A DNA stretch of 64,000 bases from CAZJHX01 sp964545715 (GTDB lineage: Bacteria > Myxococcota_A > UBA9042 > GCA-2863065). The notes under the pieces were generated by a model that searched no databases, was not told the origin of the DNA, and was given only the letters and a program-made list of their open reading frames with translations. How positions within the stretch are numbered: the first letter of the stretch is position 1; every line of letters begins with the position of its first letter. The stretch is from the NCBI GenBank assembly GCA_964545715.1, contig CAZJHX010000005.1, positions 62,001 through 126,000 of the forward strand. The letters run 5' to 3'. The translations under genes were made by a program, and so were the position numbers. Below, piece after piece: positions 23,883-32,805 of this stretch.

Positions 23883-26869
23883 TACTCGACCGTGAAGGTG
23901 CGGTCTACCTGGTTGAAGGGGCCGGGCACGATCTGACCGCGCTGGTTGATCAGCGCCAATGACACTTTGTGCGCGCCCTTGGGCAGGTGCTCGAGCCACA
24001 CCGGGCTCCAGGAGACCAGGTCGATCGGGTCCCTGTCGTCCAGCTGCAGGCGGACGCGATGGCCCACCGAGCTGAGCTTGATGTTGCTGAGGAAGAAGTC
24101 CAGCAGGATCCGGTGCCCGGCGGCGCCCTTGTAGGAGCCGACCGGCGTGGAGTACGACAGAATCGGCCGCGTCCAGTCGATCGGCATCGGGGCGTCCTTG
24201 GTGGTGCGCACGTAGAAGCTGACCTTGGCAAAAGCGTTCTCACCCTTGACCGACTCGCCCCAGGCGGTGACGGGGAAGATGCGCACCGAGTGCTGACCGG
24301 ATGCCAATCCGTCGATCGTCAGCGCGTTCTCGTTGGGATCGTACCAGTCGCGGGGCTTCTCGTTGTCCAGCAGCACCCGCAGGTGGTTGCCGCCGTGCTC
24401 GCCCTTTGCGGTCTGGAAACCGTTCATGTTTACGCGCACGTTGACCGTGCCCGAGCTCAGAATCTCGTCCGGTACCGGGCTTGTGATCGCGATGATGATG
24501 TTGTCTCGCGACATCCCGGGCCAGGCCGCGTCGAACTCCTGCGCCAGGCGCAGCCCTTTTGCCACGGGGTTTACCGCGACCGGCTTGGGCGGCGGGTCGC
24601 CGACACCCGGCTCGGTCTGAGGCGGCGCGGCGGCTTGCGAGGCGGTAGCAGCGGTCGGGCGAGCGTAACCATACCCCGCTGGGCGTCCGTCCAGCGATGC
24701 GGTGGCCGCCGGAACCGGGGTGAAGGTGGCGCCGTTGAGGGCCACAAACCACTCGTCCAGCAGCTGTACGAATTTGCGCGGGTACTTGGCCCCACGACAG
24801 TCACGTCCGCGACACGTCGCGCGGGCAGGCGGGGCGTGAGTGACGGCCAGCTTGACGCCCTGGCCGTCCGGCTTGACCACGACCTCCGACACCAGGCTCC
24901 ACGGGTTGGTGTCGAAGACCATGGAGCCGCGATAGGTCTGTTTGTGCGCCACGTTTGTGATCTTGAAGACGCAGGCCCCGGCGCGCGAGGTCGGCGGCGC
25001 GCTGTTCAGTCGGGTCCAGCCGGTTGAGCTCGGCACCAGCGCGTTGGAGAGCTGGTGCAGGCCGATCCCCTCACGACGGATGACGAGACCGTTGCGCGTC
25101 ACGGACTCATACTGCGAGCCGCCGTGGCCCACGGGCACGTTGGCCATCCACATGGTGCCGAACAGCTTCTCGCACTCGGGGCCGGCCGAGATCCCCAGAG
25201 GAGCGCCACCGCTGGCGTATCCGCTGGTCAGCTTGCCGTCCTCCAGCGTTTGCATGTCTTTTTCGGGCGCGCGCCAGATGCTCTTGTTGAGGTTGGCCAG
25301 CGACAGGCTCATCCGCGAGCGCGTGCTCTTCGGATATCGCTTGGCCTTGCACCCCGCTCCGCGGCAGGGGGCCGCTGCGATGGCGCCGTGCTCGACGCTG
25401 ACCGACACGCCGTCCGCAAGCGGGGTGACGGCCACCTGGCGCACCACGCTGTACGGGTTGGTCTCAAACGTCTCGAACGGGCCGTCATTGGTGACGTTGC
25501 GCACGTTGTAGACACAGCGGTCGCCGTCCGAGGCGCGCGATGCCGCCACAAACGTCATCGTGCGCAGGCGCGTGCGAGGGTTGCTGTCGGACACCAGGTG
25601 GATGCTGACGGCCAGCTCTTTGACGACCATGGCAAAGTCCGGACGCGACAGGCCGTAGGACGGCGCCTCCAGCTGCAGCGTAGAGCGCCAGACCGTGTTC
25701 TGCACGCGCTCGCACGGACCTGCGTTGGCCGCGACGACGTCGACCGGCTTCTTGGGCTCGACCGGCTTCGGCGTCTCGGCGACAGGCGTCTCGACGGCGG
25801 CCGCGGGGGCCTTTACCTCGGTGCCGTGCCAGCGCTTCCACGTGCCGGAGAGTGCGCTGCCGCAGCCCGGGTGACCCGAGACCGCGACGGTCAGCGCGTC
25901 GCCCTCCAGCCCCAGGGAGCCCTCGCAGGAGTGCCCGTTCTCGAAGGCCTTGAAGCCGGCGTAGTCGCCGCACTGAATGGACACGCCCTTCTCGCCCTGA
26001 ATCGTGGAGACCAGGGGCAACATGCTGGCCGGGCTGCCCTCGCCGGACGGTCCGGGGACACGCGAGATGCCCGTGGCGGTGACGGCCAGCAGTGACTTCG
26101 GCGTGCCGTCGTCGGCCATCGCGTCGAACCAGACGCCGCGCATGTCGCCGGGGATGTCGATCTTGTTGCGCCCCGTGTTGCAGCGCGACTCGGAGCGGTT
26201 GATCTCCTCTGCCGTAATGGTGGCGCGCTCGGCGTAGATCGGCTGTCCTTTGCTCTTCTCCGCTTCGGCCTTCCAGTCAGTGCCCTTGCGCAGGAAGACG
26301 CCGGACATGTCGTCCGCGCACGCCCGATGCCCGGTCATGGTGACCAGCAGCATGTCGCGCTCGAGCTCCAGCGATCCACGGCACACGTCGCCGCCGCGGC
26401 CCATTGCGGTTGTGATCAGCGAGCCGCAGCCCACGATGACCACGCTCTTGCCGATGCCGCGCCCGGCGACGAGCCGCACGCTGGACTTCACGGCGTTGCC
26501 GCGCGGCCCGGGCGCCTTGCTGATGCCGGTGGCCGTGAGGTTCAGGACGCGCTTGGGGTCCGCGCTGTCTACCCAGAGGCCGCGCATGCCCTCGGGGAAG
26601 GTCAGGGGCGCGATACCCGCTTTACATCCCAGGCGGGCGGGCTTAACGCTGTTGCCCTCGGCCGCAGTGGGGTCGGTGCCGTCGGCGGGTTGGCCTTCGG
26701 CAGTCGCGGTTGCTGTGCCGGGTGCTTGATCCCCTGTGGTTGCGGCGGCGGTCGCTTCAGCGGGTGCGGGCTCCTCTGAAGGGGGCGCCTCCAGGGACTC
26801 TTCTTCGTCGCCACACGCGACCACCAACACGCATAACAACGCGATCTCAATGATGTTACGTAGCCTCAT
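23882..26869 (-). CDS. Large repeat lipoprotein, unknown function
   Basis: The 995-aa product has a lipobox (LLCVLVVAC) and an Ala/Thr/Glu-rich linker. Two tandem repeats follow (about residues 80-200 and 225-350), each with G-M/L-R-G-x-W-x-D, TATGIS+xPGP and a C-terminal G-H-x-x-C. Two longer repeats come next (about 390-550 and 575-735), each starting CE+xxxTxW and holding C-V/F-x-x-x-N-V and ATCRGRDC-like cysteines. The end is two Ig-like domains. Function unknown; a surface or binding role is likely. The glycosyltransferase gene follows with overlap. Confidence 0.75.
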   Translation of the reverse strand: MRLRNIIEIALLCVLVVACGDEEESLEAPPSEEPAPAEATAAATTGDQAPGTATATAEGQPADGTDPTAAEGNSVKPARLGCKAGIAPLTFPEGMRGLWVDSADPKRVLNLTATGISKAPGPRGNAVKSSVRLVAGRGIGKSVVIVGCGSLITTAMGRGGDVCRGSLELERDMLLVTMTGHRACADDMSGVFLRKGTDWKAEAEKSKGQPIYAERATITAEEINRSESRCNTGRNKIDIPGDMRGVWFDAMADDGTPKSLLAVTATGISRVPGPSGEGSPASMLPLVSTIQGEKGVSIQCGDYAGFKAFENGHSCEGSLGLEGDALTVAVSGHPGCGSALSGTWKRWHGTEVKAPAAAVETPVAETPKPVEPKKPVDVVAANAGPCERVQNTVWRSTLQLEAPSYGLSRPDFAMVVKELAVSIHLVSDSNPRTRLRTMTFVAASRASDGDRCVYNVRNVTNDGPFETFETNPYSVVRQVAVTPLADGVSVSVEHGAIAAAPCRGAGCKAKRYPKSTRSRMSLSLANLNKSIWRAPEKDMQTLEDGKLTSGYASGGAPLGISAGPECEKLFGTMWMANVPVGHGGSQYESVTRNGLVIRREGIGLHQLSNALVPSSTGWTRLNSAPPTSRAGACVFKITNVAHKQTYRGSMVFDTNPWSLVSEVVVKPDGQGVKLAVTHAPPARATCRGRDCRGAKYPRKFVQLLDEWFVALNGATFTPVPAATASLDGRPAGYGYARPTAATASQAAAPPQTEPGVGDPPPKPVAVNPVAKGLRLAQEFDAAWPGMSRDNIIIAITSPVPDEILSSGTVNVRVNMNGFQTAKGEHGGNHLRVLLDNEKPRDWYDPNENALTIDGLASGQHSVRIFPVTAWGESVKGENAFAKVSFYVRTTKDAPMPIDWTRPILSYSTPVGSYKGAAGHRILLDFFLSNIKLSSVGHRVRLQLDDRDPIDLVSWSPVWLEHLPKGAHKVSLALINQRGQIVPGPFNQVDRTFTVE

Positions 26870-26908
26870 GGGGAGAGAGGGTACCCCCCCCGGAGCCGAT
26901 CGGCAAAC

Positions 26909-28210
26909 CTACGACGATTGTGTCGCGACGCGCTCCGCCAGCCGTCGGGCCAGGTTTCGGTAGAAGAGGGCAGCCAGCACCGGGTCGCGATTGGTCAGCT
27001 CGAGCAGCTTGTCGCCGCGTATCGCCAGGACGCGGCACCCCTCTGTGGCCTTGATCGTGGCGCGACGTCGTGCGCCGGGCAGGATGGCCTGCTCGCCGAA
27101 GACCGCTCCTATGGCCCATTGCCGGCTGCCGTCGTCGCTCTCGAGGGCGCCTTGCTGCAGAATGAAGAGCCGGTCGGCCGGGCTGCCGTCCTCGCACAGC
27201 ACGTCGCCTGCGCGCAGGGTCAGCGCCGTCCCCAGGCGGAGAACGGCTTTGATCTGCGCCGGCGTCAAATCCTCGAAGAGCGGCTGCTCCTGAGCAAAGC
27301 CCATCGTCGAGGTTGTGGCGCGCAGCGGCGGCAGGTTCGTGGGTGTTGGGTTGGCAAAGCGGCGTATCGTGCGCTGCTGTGGGCGCGTGCGCGGCTTGCT
27401 CTGGGAGTCGTCCGAGGACGGTGACGGCGTGGATCCCGGGACCGGGGTCAGCGTTGCAGAGGTCGTGCCCGAGTCGCCCGTGAGTCCGATCAGCACCGCG
27501 GTACAGTCTGCGACGACCTGCCGCTTGGCGGCGGTGTTGACGGTGGCTGCGGCGAGCGCGGGCAAGCTGCCGTACTCCTTGCTGAGCGCCAGAAGCTGGT
27601 CGCCGCGGACGATGCCGGAGACGCCCTCGGAGATCAGCGCGATGACCGTGTTGGGCGCCAGGCGAAACGTGACCCCGTCCATCTGGACCTTGCTGCGCTG
27701 GCCCAGGGACTGGCCGCCGACGCCGCTGGGCTTGACGGCGATCCAGGTGACTTCGTCCTGCTCCTGCGGGGCGTCGTCCTCGAGCCGGTGGTCATGGGTG
27801 AGGCGCGCGACATGGCCCCCACGGATGCAATAGGCGCGCGTCTTGCCCACGTGAGCGACGGCCGCTCCGTCGCCACGCAGAAGCAGCACGGTGGCGGAGG
27901 TGTCGGGCGTACGCGCGTCGCCGAACGCGTCGCGGATGGACTGCGACGCGATCTCAAAGACCTCTTGAAAGACGCCCGTCGCAGACATCCAGCTGCCGCG
28001 GTCGTCGCTGACGATCTTGGCCAGGGTAGCGGCGTGTTGAACGAGCGTGTTCAAGAAGATACGCGACGACGGCACGCCGCCGCTGCGGTGCTCCTGACCG
28101 CTGGCCAGCGCATACAGCCCAAGGGAGGGCTCGCAAAGAGCCGCATCTACACGTCCGGTGTTCAGTTCTGCTTTTCTGGTCTCGACTGCAGCGTCGATTT
28201 TCAGGGCCAT
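26909..28210 (-). CDS. Degenerate PP2C-like phosphatase fused to a cyclic-nucleotide-binding domain
   Basis: The 433-aa protein starts at 28210. Residues 1-240 follow the PP2C order: VLLLRGDGAAVAHVGKTRAY, then LTHDH, ALISEGVSGIV and CTAVLIGL. Key metal sites are altered: the usual DGMGG is SGQEH, GDSR is GKTR, SDGLSD is SEGVSG, and the final PDN is absent. A Ser/Pro linker leads to a C-terminal cNMP-binding domain (LRAGDVLCEDGSPADRLFIL, GAVFGEQAIL). It is probably a pseudophosphatase or ligand-gated scaffold. No kinase is adjacent. Confidence 0.8.
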   Translation of the reverse strand: MALKIDAAVETRKAELNTGRVDAALCEPSLGLYALASGQEHRSGGVPSSRIFLNTLVQHAATLAKIVSDDRGSWMSATGVFQEVFEIASQSIRDAFGDARTPDTSATVLLLRGDGAAVAHVGKTRAYCIRGGHVARLTHDHRLEDDAPQEQDEVTWIAVKPSGVGGQSLGQRSKVQMDGVTFRLAPNTVIALISEGVSGIVRGDQLLALSKEYGSLPALAAATVNTAAKRQVVADCTAVLIGLTGDSGTTSATLTPVPGSTPSPSSDDSQSKPRTRPQQRTIRRFANPTPTNLPPLRATTSTMGFAQEQPLFEDLTPAQIKAVLRLGTALTLRAGDVLCEDGSPADRLFILQQGALESDDGSRQWAIGAVFGEQAILPGARRRATIKATEGCRVLAIRGDKLLELTNRDPVLAALFYRNLARRLAERVATQSS

Positions 28211-28303
28211 GTTGGTTTCAGGGCGATGAAGCCTCTTATTGCAGGTGGAAATAAGTCTAACACCGTTTTGCAAGAAAAAAACCGAACGAACGTCATTTCT
28301 CGC

Positions 28304-28352
28304 TTGACGGCGCAATCGCCCAGAGCCTACCTTCGGATCATCACTTCCGAAG
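28304..28352 (+). promoter_or_regulatory. Candidate promoter with a 7-bp-arm palindrome
   Basis: TTGACG (28304-28309) and TACCTT (28328-28333) are 18 bp apart. The inverted repeat CTTCGGA-N8-TCCGAAG (28331-28352) overlaps the -10 and start site, as a repressor operator would. Downstream on the + strand lie two small ORFs with strong ribosome sites. The same palindrome is 120 bp upstream of the PP2C/cNMP gene on the other strand and could serve it too. Confidence 0.4.
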
Positions 28353-28365
28353 AGGGAGAGAGAGT

Positions 28366-28428
28366 ATGGAGGGACCGCCGCCGGACGGCAATCTGTCGGC
28401 CGAGCGCCCGGAGCACAGCGCAAGCTAA
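28366..28428 (+). CDS. Possible 20-aa leader peptide
   Basis: A 20-codon ORF (MEGPPPDGNLSAERPEHSAS) begins after a purine-rich GAGGGAGAGAGAG ribosome site, 14 bp beyond the palindrome. It ends 13 bp before the next start, whose ribosome site follows immediately. It may couple translation to the second ORF. There is no homology evidence. Confidence 0.3.
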   Translation: MEGPPPDGNLSAERPEHSAS

Positions 28429-28441
28429 AGAGGAGGCGACA

Positions 28442-28678
28442 GTGACCTGGCTTTTGCCATGGCACGGCCCCATGATCGCATTTGCGGCAAAGCGCTATGA
28501 AGAGGGCGGCTCGGTTGACCAACCCCCCCCACCTGTCCCTGACCGGACCCAGGCGGCCCGAGCCGCTGTGAGCGCCGCTTACGAGCCAGGCGCCTTTAGA
28601 TTCCACATTCGGCCCACAGCGATCGCGATGAGCGCTGCACCTGCGCTGAGCACCGCACCCATTTTTGCCGGCCCCTGA
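28442..28678 (+). CDS. Possible small protein, antisense to the nhaA 3' end
   Basis: The GTG at 28442 is preceded by AGAGGAGG at ideal spacing. The 78-aa product starts with a plausible hydrophobic/amphipathic helix (TWLLPWHGPMIAFAAKRY), then a Pro-rich linker. Its last third runs antisense to the end of nhaA and may not be constrained. The evidence is the ribosome site and promoter rather than homology. The rest of the 28211-28578 gap contains nothing else recognised. Confidence 0.35.
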   Translation: MTWLLPWHGPMIAFAAKRYEEGGSVDQPPPPVPDRTQAARAAVSAAYEPGAFRFHIRPTAIAMSAAPALSTAPIFAGP

Positions 28679-29829
28679 TAGGGGCTGTCGCCCGGGAACG
28701 CCTCGCCGGCGACGAAGAGCGCCACGGTGAGCCCCAGACCGGCGACGATGCCGGCCGTGATCAGGTGCTTGTAGTTCATGCCCGTCGGCAGCGGGAACCC
28801 CATCATGACGCCCAGGCCGCTGAACACCGCGATGCCGATGGTCTTGCCGACCAGCAGTGACCCCAAAACGATCCAGGTGACGGCGTTGACGGAGCTGAAT
28901 GCGACGCCGGCGTTGGCAAACGCAAAGAAGAAGAGCCCCAGGTCGACGGTCAGCTTCACATCGTGTTCGAAGTTGTGCAGCGGACTGTGTGCGTCTCCGA
29001 AGTGGCTGACGTCGGTGGGGTCTTCGATCTTTTCGGTCTCGGTGACGTGGTCGCTTTCACGGAACAGGCCGGTGTCGCGCTTGGGGCCCGGCATGAACGG
29101 CACGATGGCGACCAGCGCCAGCGCCGGATGGAGTGCGGAGGAGATCAGGCCGACCCAGGAGAGCGTGCCGCCGACAGCGACGTATGGGAACCAGGAGCTG
29201 ACATGCATGCGACGCATGATGTAGGCGCTGACCATGCCGGCCGCCGTGACCAGCAGGTAGATGGGCTGTGCCGGATGGTCGGGGTCGGGATAGAAGACGG
29301 CGATGATGCCCAGCCCGATGGCGTCGTCGGCGACGGCGAGCAACAGCAGAAAGTTGACCGCCGGGTGGCCGTTGCCGAAGACCATGCGCGCCACCAGCCA
29401 GGCCAGGGCGATGTCCGTTGCGGTGGGGATGCCCCAGCCGTTTCTGACGGCGGCGTAGTCTGGGGACGAGCCGAAAAAGAGGTAGGCCAGCAGCAAATAG
29501 ACGCCGACCGGCCCCACCACGCCGCCGATGGTGCCCAGCAATGGGTTGATCGCCTTGGACGGCGGGTTGAGGTCGCCGCCCGGCAGGCACGCCTCTGTGA
29601 TCTCCTTGGCGGCGACACCGAAGAAGAGGACCATGAAGATGTCGTTGATAAGGAAGTGCGCAGTGACCGCGTGGCCGAGGATCGCGGTATTGGCGCCCAG
29701 AACGGGGAACTCCACCAACTGGTGGTACATGTGCTCGTCGATGTTTGCGACCACCAGACCCGCGATGACTCCCACGATGAGTGGGAGCGAGAATTCCTGC
29801 AGGAAGTTCGTGATTCCTTTGCTGCTCAT
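28579..29829 (-). CDS. nhaA: Na+/H+ antiporter NhaA
   Basis: This inner-membrane protein exchanges Na+ for protons and controls pH and sodium. It has 416 aa and the NhaA fold of about 12 helices, starting EFSLPLIVGVIAGLVVANI. The transport aspartates are present: TDIALAW (equivalent to D133 of E. coli) and ADDAIGLGII (D163/D164). A long charged loop (TETEKIEDPTDVSHF) replaces the short E. coli loop, as in other delta-proteobacterial members. It is upstream of the PP2C/cNMP gene on the same strand but 368 bp away, so operon linkage is doubtful. Confidence 0.93.
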   Translation of the reverse strand: MSSKGITNFLQEFSLPLIVGVIAGLVVANIDEHMYHQLVEFPVLGANTAILGHAVTAHFLINDIFMVLFFGVAAKEITEACLPGGDLNPPSKAINPLLGTIGGVVGPVGVYLLLAYLFFGSSPDYAAVRNGWGIPTATDIALAWLVARMVFGNGHPAVNFLLLLAVADDAIGLGIIAVFYPDPDHPAQPIYLLVTAAGMVSAYIMRRMHVSSWFPYVAVGGTLSWVGLISSALHPALALVAIVPFMPGPKRDTGLFRESDHVTETEKIEDPTDVSHFGDAHSPLHNFEHDVKLTVDLGLFFFAFANAGVAFSSVNAVTWIVLGSLLVGKTIGIAVFSGLGVMMGFPLPTGMNYKHLITAGIVAGLGLTVALFVAGEAFPGDSPYQGPAKMGAVLSAGAALIAIAVGRMWNLKAPGS

Positions 29830-29931
29830 GCCGTCCTTGTTCGGGGTGCTGCTATCTAATCGCTAGGTGTTCGCCGCGTCTTGGTTTACCCTGATCCCTG
29901 GGTCTTCGGTGGTGAGCCAACGGGGGTGAGG

Positions 29932-31131
29932 ATGAGAAGATATCACGGTTCTTTCGCGTGCGCGCTGACGGCGCTTTTTGTCACCGGCTGCATGGCGGGT
30001 GGACCCGAGCAGCTTCCTGCTGAGGCGGCCGAGGAGGCGCCGCAGCACACCGAAGCCATGGCGGAGATCGAGGCCAACCTCGAGACCTGCGACGTCATGT
30101 GCACGATCGACAAGTGGGTCGCCGCCGAGCGCTATGCTGAAGCCCGCGAGGTGCTGAACAAGACCATCGATGCCTCGCCCGAGGACATCGCGGCCGTGCT
30201 GAAGCTCGGCTCTGTGAACATCGCTGACGAGGAGTACCAGGCCGCTTACGAGCTGGCCCAGGCGTACGTGGACCGGCCGGTCGACGGCGCCGTGGACCTG
30301 CGGGTGATGGAGCAACGCGCGCGCGCCAGCCTGATGGCGGACGACGTGGAGACCGCGGCCAACGACTACAACGAGCTGCTGGATATGCTGGAGGCCAACG
30401 AGGCGGCTGCGACGCCACGCGAGGGCCGCGCCTGGGTCGGTCTGGCCACGGCAAACTACAACCGCGGCGAGCTCGAGGCCGCTGAGAACATCGCGCGCGA
30501 CCTGCTGAGCCATTCGGCCATCAAGGACCAGGTCGACCCGGCGCACGGCTGGTTCATTCTGGCTCTGGCGGCCGGGAAGAAGGGCGACGACGCCGTGTCG
30601 CGCGAGTACTACGACAAAGTGCTGGCGCGGTATCCCAACGAGCCCGCTACGCTGAACAACATCGGGTGCATCGAGTACCGGAACGGCGACCTGGACTCGG
30701 CGCTGACTTTTCACCAGAAGGCCTACGACCTGGCCGGCAAGAACCGCCGCCTGGCGGCCATCGCGTGGTCCAACGTGGCCGAGGTGGACATGCTGAACGG
30801 CCGCTACGACCTGGCCGAGGACCGCTGGCTGGAGACGCTGTCGATCTCCAAGCGCTTCGCCGCGGGGCACTTCAACCTGGCCGTTTTGTACGACCTGCTG
30901 GGCCAGGATGAGAAGTCCGCCCGCCACATGAAGACGGCGCTGGATATCGATGTGCAGGGCGTCACGCGCTGGAACACGTCCTTCTTCACGCCGGAGTGGA
31001 AACAGCACTTCCAGGCGTTGGTCGCCAACGCTCAGGGCCGCGCCGACACGGTCACGCTGTGGCAGGGCCTGGCGCAGGCCGAGGTCGAGGTTATTCGAAA
31101 GGCTGCACAACGCCACCTCCCCCGCCAGTAA
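29932..31131 (+). CDS. Tetratricopeptide-repeat lipoprotein
   Basis: The 399-aa product begins at 29932 with a lipobox (LTALFVTGC). The rest is about eight helical repeats of the TPR type; NNIGCIEYRNGDLDSALTFH and AGHFNLAVLYDLLGQDEKSA show the pattern best. TPR lipoproteins act as scaffolds for envelope complexes such as pilus or secretion assembly. No partner gene is adjacent. Confidence 0.82.
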   Translation: MRRYHGSFACALTALFVTGCMAGGPEQLPAEAAEEAPQHTEAMAEIEANLETCDVMCTIDKWVAAERYAEAREVLNKTIDASPEDIAAVLKLGSVNIADEEYQAAYELAQAYVDRPVDGAVDLRVMEQRARASLMADDVETAANDYNELLDMLEANEAAATPREGRAWVGLATANYNRGELEAAENIARDLLSHSAIKDQVDPAHGWFILALAAGKKGDDAVSREYYDKVLARYPNEPATLNNIGCIEYRNGDLDSALTFHQKAYDLAGKNRRLAAIAWSNVAEVDMLNGRYDLAEDRWLETLSISKRFAAGHFNLAVLYDLLGQDEKSARHMKTALDIDVQGVTRWNTSFFTPEWKQHFQALVANAQGRADTVTLWQGLAQAEVEVIRKAAQRHLPRQ

Positions 31132-31175
31132 CCACTGGGGCCAAACGTCCGGCACGAAACTTGAACACCCCCCAT

Positions 31176-31221
31176 CCAGCTGGGTTCGGACGACTCCACC
31201 TGTAGTGGAGCCCGCAGCTGG
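31176..31221 (+). promoter_or_regulatory. Nested hairpin in the leader of the App1-like gene
   Basis: An inner perfect stem CTCCAC-ctgta-GTGGAG (31194-31210) is enclosed by an outer stem CCAGCTG (31176-31182)/CAGCTGG (31215-31221). The outer 3' arm runs into GGGG, the only ribosome-site-like sequence before the ATG at 31231. Folding would hide the ribosome site, so a regulatory or thermometer-like leader is possible. Confidence 0.4.
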
Positions 31222-31230
31222 GGTATGTAG

Positions 31231-32292
31231 ATGAAAATGCGTCTTGTTGTTGTTGTTATCGCTGCTGTTGCGCTGGGTTGCGCCGCCACTGAAACCACCG
31301 TCGACACCTCATCGGTAGATGCGGTCGAGGACCTGGGAGCGCTGGGCGCCAAGGCCGACGGCGAGCAGCTGCGGACCGTCGAGCTGCGGCTCGAGGCGGG
31401 CGTGACCAAACGCTACCGGGTGCGCGCCGTCAGCTTCCACGCCGCCATCGAGCAGCAGGGGGAGACGCTGGTGCAGCTGTCGGCCAAGCACTATGAGTTC
31501 GACATGTATGGGGAGCCGGCGGTGGCTGCTCAGGTTGTCGCGCAGGCGGACGACACGGTACGCAACTGGACCCTGCGTGTCGCCAACCTGGGTGAGGAGA
31601 CCCTCGAGTGTACGGTCACCGTTTGGGACGGCCTGCCCGCCGAGCCCGGCGCGGACGAGCCCGAGGAGCCGGTCGAGCCTGAGGACCCGGAAGAGCCGGT
31701 CGAGCCCGAAGAGCCGGAAGAGCCGGTCGAGCCGCCGGTGATCGAGCTGGGCATCGTGTCCGACATCGACAAGACGGTGCTGCCCAAGCACGACCTGGAC
31801 TCAGAGGAGACGCTGCCCGACGCGTTTGCCGGTGTCGCGGCGCTGTACACCGCGCTGGAGGGCGACAACACCGGCGACATGTATTACGTGACGGCGCGAT
31901 CGGCCGACATGGTCGACGGGATCCCGCAGTGGATGGAAGAGCAGGGGCTGCCGGCAGGCCCGATCGAGACCGGCATCGCCGACCAGTTCTGGTTGGCTGA
32001 GGACGAGAAGGTCAAAGACATCTCGGAGATCTTTGACGCCAACCCGCAGCAGAACTTTGTGATGTTCGGTGACTCCAGCCACCGCGATCCCGAGGTCTAC
32101 TCGCGCATTCAAGAGAAGTATGGCGAGCGCGTGCTGGGCGTCTTTATCCACAAGGTCAACAACGTGAACCCCGACCGCGTCGAGGGCATGACCTTGATCA
32201 CCAGCTATGCGCAGGCCGCCGACGTGCTTGCCGATCTGGAGCTGGTCACGGCTGACGAGGCCGCGCTCGTTATCGAGCTGGCGACCGAGTAA
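31231..32292 (+). CDS. App1-like (DUF2183) phosphatase lipoprotein
   Basis: The 353-aa product has a lipobox (VVIAAVALGC), a beta-rich domain of about 130 residues, a Glu/Pro/Val linker with EEPVEPE repeats, and a C-terminal App1 catalytic domain of the HAD type. SDIDKTVL carries the nucleophile DxD, YYVTARS is motif II and MFGDSSHRDPEVY is motif IV. Fungal App1 is a phosphatidate phosphatase. Anchored outside the cytoplasm here, it may act on environmental or prey phospholipids, which is inference. Confidence 0.82.
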   Translation: MKMRLVVVVIAAVALGCAATETTVDTSSVDAVEDLGALGAKADGEQLRTVELRLEAGVTKRYRVRAVSFHAAIEQQGETLVQLSAKHYEFDMYGEPAVAAQVVAQADDTVRNWTLRVANLGEETLECTVTVWDGLPAEPGADEPEEPVEPEDPEEPVEPEEPEEPVEPPVIELGIVSDIDKTVLPKHDLDSEETLPDAFAGVAALYTALEGDNTGDMYYVTARSADMVDGIPQWMEEQGLPAGPIETGIADQFWLAEDEKVKDISEIFDANPQQNFVMFGDSSHRDPEVYSRIQEKYGERVLGVFIHKVNNVNPDRVEGMTLITSYAQAADVLADLELVTADEAALVIELATE

Positions 32293-32685
32293 TCAGTACC
32301 AGTCGGGCCGATTGCCGCGTTCGTCGAGGGCGCCCGACTCCAGCCAGTGCAGTCCGCTGCAGCGCTCCTCTTTTGTGAGCCCGCCGCGACTGCGGAACAT
32401 GCCCTCCAGCCCCTCCCGCAGGTCCTTGCGCTCTGTCTTGAACGGATATTGGGACGACTCGTAGACCGCCTGAGCGGCCTTGTCGTCGCTGATCTCCGAG
32501 TTGTGGCAGCGGTTGCAGTGGGCCTTGAAGATGGGCTCCACCGCGGGATAACGCAGCACTTCTGCCGGCGCAGGACCGCAGTTGGGGTCCGGAGCGGCCA
32601 TATGCGACGTCGTGACCGCGGTTGCCACGCCGATAGTCGCGATTGCGACGATGGACCACAGGGCGATGATGACTCGCTTTCGCAT
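32293..32685 (-). CDS. Membrane-anchored monoheme cytochrome
   Basis: The 130-aa product begins at 32685 with a signal anchor (KRVIIALWSIVAIATIGVA). The sequence VEPIFKAHCNRCHNSEI carries a single CxxCH. The remainder (YESSQYPFKTERKDLREGLE) is typical of small heme-binding domain proteins (DUF-type haem_bd) found in Bacteroidetes and delta-proteobacteria. It abuts the convergent App1-like gene exactly. Confidence 0.75.
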   Translation of the reverse strand: MRKRVIIALWSIVAIATIGVATAVTTSHMAAPDPNCGPAPAEVLRYPAVEPIFKAHCNRCHNSEISDDKAAQAVYESSQYPFKTERKDLREGLEGMFRSRGGLTKEERCSGLHWLESGALDERGNRPDWY

Positions 32686-32805
32686 AACAACAGGTTTGCC
32701 GGATGAGCGGCGCGTGCGCAATCCCGATGTTTTTGTGTTGACCGATTGCTCACGTATCAGCCGTCGATCGTGTTAATCTAAGCGCTCCAGACAACACGGA
32801 ACCCG

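Noticed and set aside
28450..28480. TGGCAC sequence as a sigma-54 promoter
   Set aside because: The matching TTGCA element is not at the required spacing.
28211..28578. nhaA-type sodium riboswitch
   Set aside because: The gap is downstream of nhaA on its strand, not in its leader.
29863..31155. 430-codon - strand frame opposite the TPR lipoprotein
   Set aside because: The + strand has a lipobox and TPR helices; the reverse frame has no recognisable features.
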